This document shows, piece after piece, positions 60,106 through 64,000 of a DNA stretch of 64,000 bases (positions within the stretch are counted from its first letter, which is position 1; each line of letters begins with the position of its first letter). The position numbers and the translations under genes are program-made. The notes under the pieces are model-generated. The model was not told the DNA's origin and did no database searches. It saw only the letters and a program-made list of their open reading frames with translations. Origin of the DNA: Glutamicibacter sp. MNS18 (lineage in GTDB: Bacteria; Actinomycetota; Actinomycetes; Actinomycetales; Micrococcaceae); NCBI RefSeq assembly GCF_026107515.2, contig NZ_JAPCHW010000013.1:30810-94809 (forward strand), given 5' to 3'.

Positions 60106-62571
60106 CTACCGGGGAATGACGATTTCGAAGATCGGATCTTCGCTTCCCGGTTGCAAGAAGGAAACCGTCAATTCATCCAGGAAGTTCAGCACCGTCAACG
60201 TGACCAGGGCTTCGGCATCAGGATCAGCCGTGCATTGAATCCGAGCATCACGCCAGTTCGACGACATTGTCGAGCACTGCTGGCTGACCTGCAGCCAGCC
60301 CCACAGGGCGCCGTCAGTCTTGACTTGCAGTTCGTACGTATCACCAGCGGTCATGCCGCTGGTGTCGATGGCGAACTCGTACTTCGGTGTCAGACCTCCG
60401 GTGACACGGGAAAGGCTGATTTCGGGTACGGTTATCTGCTGCTCCCCACCGTCCTCGGACGGCTCTTCGGTAGGTTTGTCCGTAGGTTCAGCGGTTGGCA
60501 CAACCGTCGGCTCTTCCGTCGGTTCAACTGTTGGCTCAACCGTCGGCTCTTCCGTCGGATCAACTGATGGTTCGCTTGTCGGCTCTTGAGTCGGCTCCGC
60601 AGTCGGTGCGAACGTGGGTTCAGGCGAAGGCTCAACCGTCGGCTCCAACGAAGGCTCTTCGGTCGGCTCAACCGTCGGTTCTTCGGTCGGGTCAACTGAT
60701 GGTTCGCTTGTCGGCTCTTCGGTCGGCTCCAACGAAGGCTCTTCGGTCGGCTCAACCGTCGGTTCTTCGGTCGGGTCAACTGATGGTTCGCTTGTCGGCT
60801 CTTGAGTCGGCTCCGCAGTCGGTTCAAACGTGGGTTCAGGCGAAGGCTCAACCGTCGGCTCCAACGAAGGCTCTTCGGTCGGGTCAACTGGTGGTTCGCT
60901 TGTCGGCTTTTGAGTCGGCTCAGCCGAAGGCTCAATCGTCGGCTCAACCGTCGGTTCTTGGGTCGGGTCAACTGTTGGGCTGATTGTCGGCTCCGCAGTA
61001 GGGCCAACAGTCGGTCCGCTCGATGGCTCCAGAGTTGGCTCCGCGGTAGGTGCAACCGTTGGATCCACAGGAGGCTCTTCTGACGGCTCCACCGTTGGTT
61101 CACCCGTTGGCTCATGCGAAGGCTCCAACCCGGGCCCTGCAGACGGTTCCACTTGAGGTTGCTCCGACGGGGACGGGGACGGCCTCCGGGAGGGACTGAT
61201 GGAAGGAATCCGGGTGGGTTCTGGAGTGGCTTCATCTGCAGCCTCGTGCGCAGATCCTTCTCCAGCGTCACCTGGCTGCGCAGGATTGGCCAAAGGGGTT
61301 TGCGAATAATCTGGCTCGGCGACCAGAGGCGCCAGATCCTCCGTACCCGTTGTGGGCGCAGACGCATGGTCCTGAGAGTCAGTAGGTGCAGCCGAATTCG
61401 ATTGTGCACTGCGTTCCAGTTCCCACATCAGGTGGTGCCCGGTGTCCGAATGATTGGAAGTATCAGGCTGTCCGCTGGCCCGGGCGTCAGAGCTGTCCAT
61501 TGGCTGAACGGGCGAAGTCCCCGTCGGGCCTGCTGGCTCGATTGCTGCTGCGACTGGATTGTCAGCATCGGACTTGCCCCGCAGGTGAGACGTGATGCCA
61601 ATAGCGGAAGCCACCACCGCTACCACGGTCAAGGCCACTGTGGCGGTCACCGCCACGGCACTACTTCCTGCTCCTCCCAGGACACCACCTGAGGTCGAGG
61701 CCGCAGAGGAGGAAGATCCCATACTGGATGCACCTGAGGCTGCTCCTGCCCCGGCCAGCACACCGGCCGCGGGCAGTCCCGTGGCCGTTGTTCCCCCAAG
61801 GACGAGGGGAACGATGATACCGCGAACCATGTTGCCTACCTGATCCAGCTCCAGGTACACCAGGCTGCACGAAGGGCAGGATTTCAGATGGGTCTTGACC
61901 GAACGCCTTTCGCGGGTGTTGGCCTTGCCCCTGACGTATCGCGGCAATTGTTCGCGAATTCCTGCGCAATCCGTCGGAATGTCCGCGGAGTCGTTGAGAT
62001 GTGCGGCCAGGTAGGCCTCGCGCAACCCTTCACGGGCACGTACCGCCAGGGCAGAGACTGCATTGGCCGTCATACCAAGAATCGGGGCAACCTGTCGGGG
62101 CGGGAGCTCATCGACCTCGGTATGCCACAACACAGCCTTCCATCGCTCCGGGAGGGATTCGAACGCCTTGACGACTATTGCCGATTCGGCGCGTTTGAGC
62201 ACATCATCCGAGTTGGAGTCTTCGGGGTAGAACTGCGCAATGTCATCGGTAACGATGCTTTTCGATGCGGCCTTGTTCCGGGAGAAAGCTTCCCGGGAGA
62301 CCGCGGTCAATAGGTAGGCACGGAAGAACTCCGCCGGTCCCCTGCCCTGCGAGACAAGGTTGAATACCCGAAGGAATGCCTCGGACACGATATCCTCGGC
62401 TTCCGCGACATTGTCGGTATGCCGATGGGCGACAGACAGGGCAACCTGCTGGTGACGTTTGAAGAGGTTGGCTTGCGATTCGAGGCTCCCTTTTCGGACG
62501 CCCTGGATCAACTCGGCATCACTGGGTCCAGCTGATCCGATATCAGATTCTATTGCCACATACGTTCCCAA
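60106..62571 (-). CDS. Sigma factor fused to zinc anti-sigma motif, membrane helix, EPT-repeat stalk and C-terminal domain
   Basis: An 821-residue single polypeptide. Residues 15-100: sigma region 2 (DAELIQGVRKGSLESQANLFKRH, ...AEDIVSEAFLRVF). Residues 128-190: sigma region 4 (FESLPERWKAVLWHTEVDELPPRQVAPILGMTANAVSALAVRAREGLREAY). Residues 202-236: a zinc-type anti-sigma motif H228-x3-C232-x2-C235 (THLKSCPSC). One strong membrane helix at about 304-325. Residues about 440-715: a stalk of Glu-Pro-Thr repeats. The last 105 residues form a beta-rich domain with a Cys pair. So a sigma factor, its anti-sigma module and an outside sensor share one chain. The neighbour upstream on the same strand encodes an LPXTG-type surface protein, separated by a terminator. 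Confidence 0.85.
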   Translation of the reverse strand: MGTYVAIESDIGSAGPSDAELIQGVRKGSLESQANLFKRHQQVALSVAHRHTDNVAEAEDIVSEAFLRVFNLVSQGRGPAEFFRAYLLTAVSREAFSRNKAASKSIVTDDIAQFYPEDSNSDDVLKRAESAIVVKAFESLPERWKAVLWHTEVDELPPRQVAPILGMTANAVSALAVRAREGLREAYLAAHLNDSADIPTDCAGIREQLPRYVRGKANTRERRSVKTHLKSCPSCSLVYLELDQVGNMVRGIIVPLVLGGTTATGLPAAGVLAGAGAASGASSMGSSSSAASTSGGVLGGAGSSAVAVTATVALTVVAVVASAIGITSHLRGKSDADNPVAAAIEPAGPTGTSPVQPMDSSDARASGQPDTSNHSDTGHHLMWELERSAQSNSAAPTDSQDHASAPTTGTEDLAPLVAEPDYSQTPLANPAQPGDAGEGSAHEAADEATPEPTRIPSISPSRRPSPSPSEQPQVEPSAGPGLEPSHEPTGEPTVEPSEEPPVDPTVAPTAEPTLEPSSGPTVGPTAEPTISPTVDPTQEPTVEPTIEPSAEPTQKPTSEPPVDPTEEPSLEPTVEPSPEPTFEPTAEPTQEPTSEPSVDPTEEPTVEPTEEPSLEPTEEPTSEPSVDPTEEPTVEPTEEPSLEPTVEPSPEPTFAPTAEPTQEPTSEPSVDPTEEPTVEPTVEPTEEPTVVPTAEPTDKPTEEPSEDGGEQQITVPEISLSRVTGGLTPKYEFAIDTSGMTAGDTYELQVKTDGALWGWLQVSQQCSTMSSNWRDARIQCTADPDAEALVTLTVLNFLDELTVSFLQPGSEDPIFEIVIPR
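60450..61160. repeat. Imperfect DNA repeats encoding the Glu-Pro-Thr stalk
   Basis: Units such as GGCTCTTCGGTCGG and GGTTCGCTTGTCGGCTC recur with small changes over about 700 bases inside the sigma-fusion gene. A block of about 80 codons is nearly duplicated within it (TEEPSLEPT...SEPSVDPTEEPTVEPT). The repeats keep all three frames free of stops on both strands, which explains several long shadow frames. Confidence 0.8.
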
Positions 62572-63070
62572 ATGATGTCGAGGTCCGATGCAGTCACCTG
62601 ACGCACTTGCCCGTTCCGCGCTTTAACGGAAACCAGCAGATGAGCTACGTCAGAAACTATACCGAGGCGGATGAGAATACGAAAGATCTGTTTCATCTTC
62701 GGCTTCCTGATGCGAACGTTCACGCACCTTATCACCCGTCAGCCATCGATTTGGTTCGCTAACTTGGCGATCGAATGCGTTGAACCCCCCATGAATCCAA
62801 CCCATACGATCGCCAAGTAATCGCGTCCCGCTCGCAGCGGCAACAGCGACTACCGTCTAAACGTGATATCGAGTGAACAACAGGTTTTCACGATGTTCCG
62901 TATTTCGCTGTCATCAGTTAAGAGTCGTGAGCTAGTGGATCGTGACGCGGTTTCTGAAGAAATGTTGGAAAGTTTTTCAAGCCCCTGCCTCCAGTGACTC
63001 TGCACACAGATTTATGAGTGCGAAAAACGAGGCCAGAGCCCCACTGGTTTCGGAAGCTCCCGATACACAC
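62572..63070. other. 500-base intergenic region before the sigma-fusion gene
   Basis: Between the sigma-fusion start and the terminator of the surface-protein gene no gene is supported. The DNA is AT-richer than its surroundings and probably holds the sigma-fusion promoter. A 61-codon minus frame (62550-62735) overlaps the sigma start and has no family match. Confidence 0.4.
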
Positions 63071-63125
63071 GAAAAAACTGAGCGCCCGGTTCTCCCCACA
63101 AGGGGGAGCCGGGCGCTCAGTTTTC
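63071..63125 (-). terminator. Rho-independent terminator of the surface-protein gene
   Basis: A long GC stem (ACTGAGCGCCCGG...CCGGGCGCTCAGT) with inner CTCCCC/GGGGAG pairing and a run of six T on the minus strand, 19 bases after the surface-protein stop. The best terminator in the window. Confidence 0.92.
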
Positions 63126-63143
63126 AGTTGCTATCGATGGCTG

Positions 63144-64000
63144 TTAGCCATGGCGACGGCGGTTGCGGCGAGTGATCGACACACCTGCTGCTGCCAGGAG
63201 CGAACCCAGGAGCAGAATCGAGAGTGCTGCGAAACCGGTATTAACCAACTCTCCTTCTTCCTTCTGCTCTGGTGCCTTGGTTGGATCTTCCGAGCTAGTC
63301 GGCTCAGGAGTCGATTCGGACGGCTCAGGCTCAACCGGATCAGTCGATTCCGAAGGAGCCGGATCGGTCGATTCGGATGGCTCAGGCTCAACCGGATCAG
63401 TTGGCTCAGGTTCTGGCTCCTCATCTGGCAGCACGAAACCGAAGTCCAGCGTGCCATCATGGTCACCATCGTCGGTCAGATTCTCAGACTTGGCTTCCCA
63501 AGTCGATGAATCCTTCTCCCGGTTACCCTCGGTTTCCTTGGTCGGCACATAACCTTCCAAAGCTTCCTGAGAGCCCTCCTTATCGATCACGACTGTGTAG
63601 AACTCACCCTCGCCTAGCGGAGGAAGATTCTCGAAGACATAGTAGCCGTCCTTGTCGGTCGTAGTCGGACCAACTGGATTGCCGTAAATGTCCAGGACTT
63701 CCTTGCCATCAGGACCGATGAGCTTCAGAACGACACCTTCGATGCCCTCTTCGTCATCATCCTGCAAACCGTCCTTGTTCTTGTCGAACCAGACGTAATC
63801 GCCCAGGGAAACCTTCGGCTTCGATGGGTCAGTTGGATCTGTTGGATCGACGGACGGCTCAGTCGGCTCCGTCGGATCAACGGACGGCTCAGTCGGCTCC
63901 GTCGGATCAACGGACGGCTCAGTCGGCTCCGTCGGATCAACGGACGGCTCAGTCGGCTCCGTCGGATCAACGGACGGCTCAGTCGGCTCCGTCGGATCAA
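63144..64000 (-). CDS. SdrD-type cell-wall surface protein, C-terminal part (cut by window edge)
   Basis: The frame is open to the window edge and contains at least 285 codons. From the N-terminal side it shows DPTEPTEPSV repeats (10 residues, at least five copies), then an SdrD B-like/collagen-binding B domain SLGDYVWFDKNKDGLQDDDEEGIEGVVLKLI...DGYYVFENLPP, a DFGFVLPD strand, a second Pro/Glu/Ser stalk and a C-terminal sorting signal LVNTG, a 20-residue hydrophobic helix and RRNRRRHG. A sortase would cut at LVNTG and link it to peptidoglycan. Its start and length are outside the window. Confidence 0.85.
   Translation of the reverse strand, partial: DPTEPTEPSVDPTEPTEPSVDPTEPTEPSVDPTEPTEPSVDPTEPTEPSVDPTDPTDPSKPKVSLGDYVWFDKNKDGLQDDDEEGIEGVVLKLIGPDGKEVLDIYGNPVGPTTTDKDGYYVFENLPPLGEGEFYTVVIDKEGSQEALEGYVPTKETEGNREKDSSTWEAKSENLTDDGDHDGTLDFGFVLPDEEPEPEPTDPVEPEPSESTDPAPSESTDPVEPEPSESTPEPTSSEDPTKAPEQKEEGELVNTGFAALSILLLGSLLAAAGVSITRRNRRRHG
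63841..64000. repeat. 30-bp tandem repeat, five full copies and part of a sixth
   Basis: Unit GTCGGATCAACGGACGGCTC plus AGTCGGCTCC, five nearly identical copies from 63841 and a partial copy at the edge (first copy differs by two bases). Each encodes DPTEPTEPSV in reverse. Near identity suggests recent expansion and slippage, so repeat number probably varies between strains. Confidence 0.92.

Noticed and set aside
60432-61409. A 325-codon Arg/Ser/Leu-rich minus frame and several plus frames in the repeat region
   Set aside because: They arise because the Glu-Pro-Thr DNA repeats contain no stops in other frames. No ribosome site or family match.
63841-64000. 30-bp tandem repeats as a CRISPR array
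   Set aside because: The copies are directly adjacent with no spacers and encode a regular ten-residue peptide repeat in a surface protein.

Overview
The window is high-GC DNA with dense short operons, many GTG starts, an amtB-glnK locus, a MmpS-like lipoprotein and an ECF-type vitamin/nucleoside transporter. This points to an actinobacterium, most likely a soil Micrococcales of the Arthrobacter/Glutamicibacter kind. That assignment is an inference from gene content; no rRNA or tRNA gene is visible.

Layout. 1-6600: the start of formate-THF ligase, an IclR remnant, an acyltransferase-SGNH protein, a lipoprotein/response-regulator/sensor-kinase operon arranged like cseABC, then debris of an IS4 transposase and an aldehyde dehydrogenase. 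6800-13400: two small hypothetical genes, a TetR remnant, a tightly coupled three-gene PLP/FAD operon (SbnA-like synthase, FAD/NAD protein, Y4yA-type decarboxylase) and a divergent ClC channel gene broken by an in-frame TGA. 13990-24700: a nitrogen block with a LysR regulator, monomeric sarcosine oxidase, an M20 amidohydrolase, a broken Fic gene, the operon amtB-glnK-ocd behind a GlnR-like box, a glutamine-amidotransferase hydrolase and an inositol-phosphatase-like enzyme.

24750-37000: a catabolic regulon. A five-gene minus-strand operon (TIM-barrel protein, FGGY kinase, FAD amine oxidase, DHDPS-like aldolase, AGCS symporter), a GntR/UTRA regulator, a cupin and a sugar-porter MFS protein share a palindromic operator of the form AGnTGTnnnACAnnT. 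A GNAT-AAA+ fusion gene sits among them. 37000-48100: amine-oxidase and alcohol-dehydrogenase remnants, a 2-oxoglutarate dioxygenase, LysR plus a Ldh2-type dehydrogenase, a polar amino acid ABC operon preceded by a possible leader peptide, and a glutaminase with a STAS domain.

48100-59900: an orphan ParD antitoxin, a MmpS-like lipoprotein, an ECF transporter whose two fused ATPase domains are asymmetrically degenerate, a nucleoside hydrolase, an alpha/beta hydrolase, a second Ldh2 enzyme, a haem-degrading-type monooxygenase, an AlbA-type regulator gene with large palindromes upstream, and a helicase fragment. 59900-64000: the most striking locus. One 821-residue protein joins an ECF sigma factor, a zinc-binding anti-sigma motif, a membrane helix, a long Glu-Pro-Thr repeat stalk and a C-terminal beta-rich domain. 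Next to it is an SdrD-type surface protein with 30-bp DNA repeats and an unusual LVNTG sorting signal.

About ten gene remnants are scattered through the window, each beside an intact locus, so the region looks like accessory DNA undergoing reduction.
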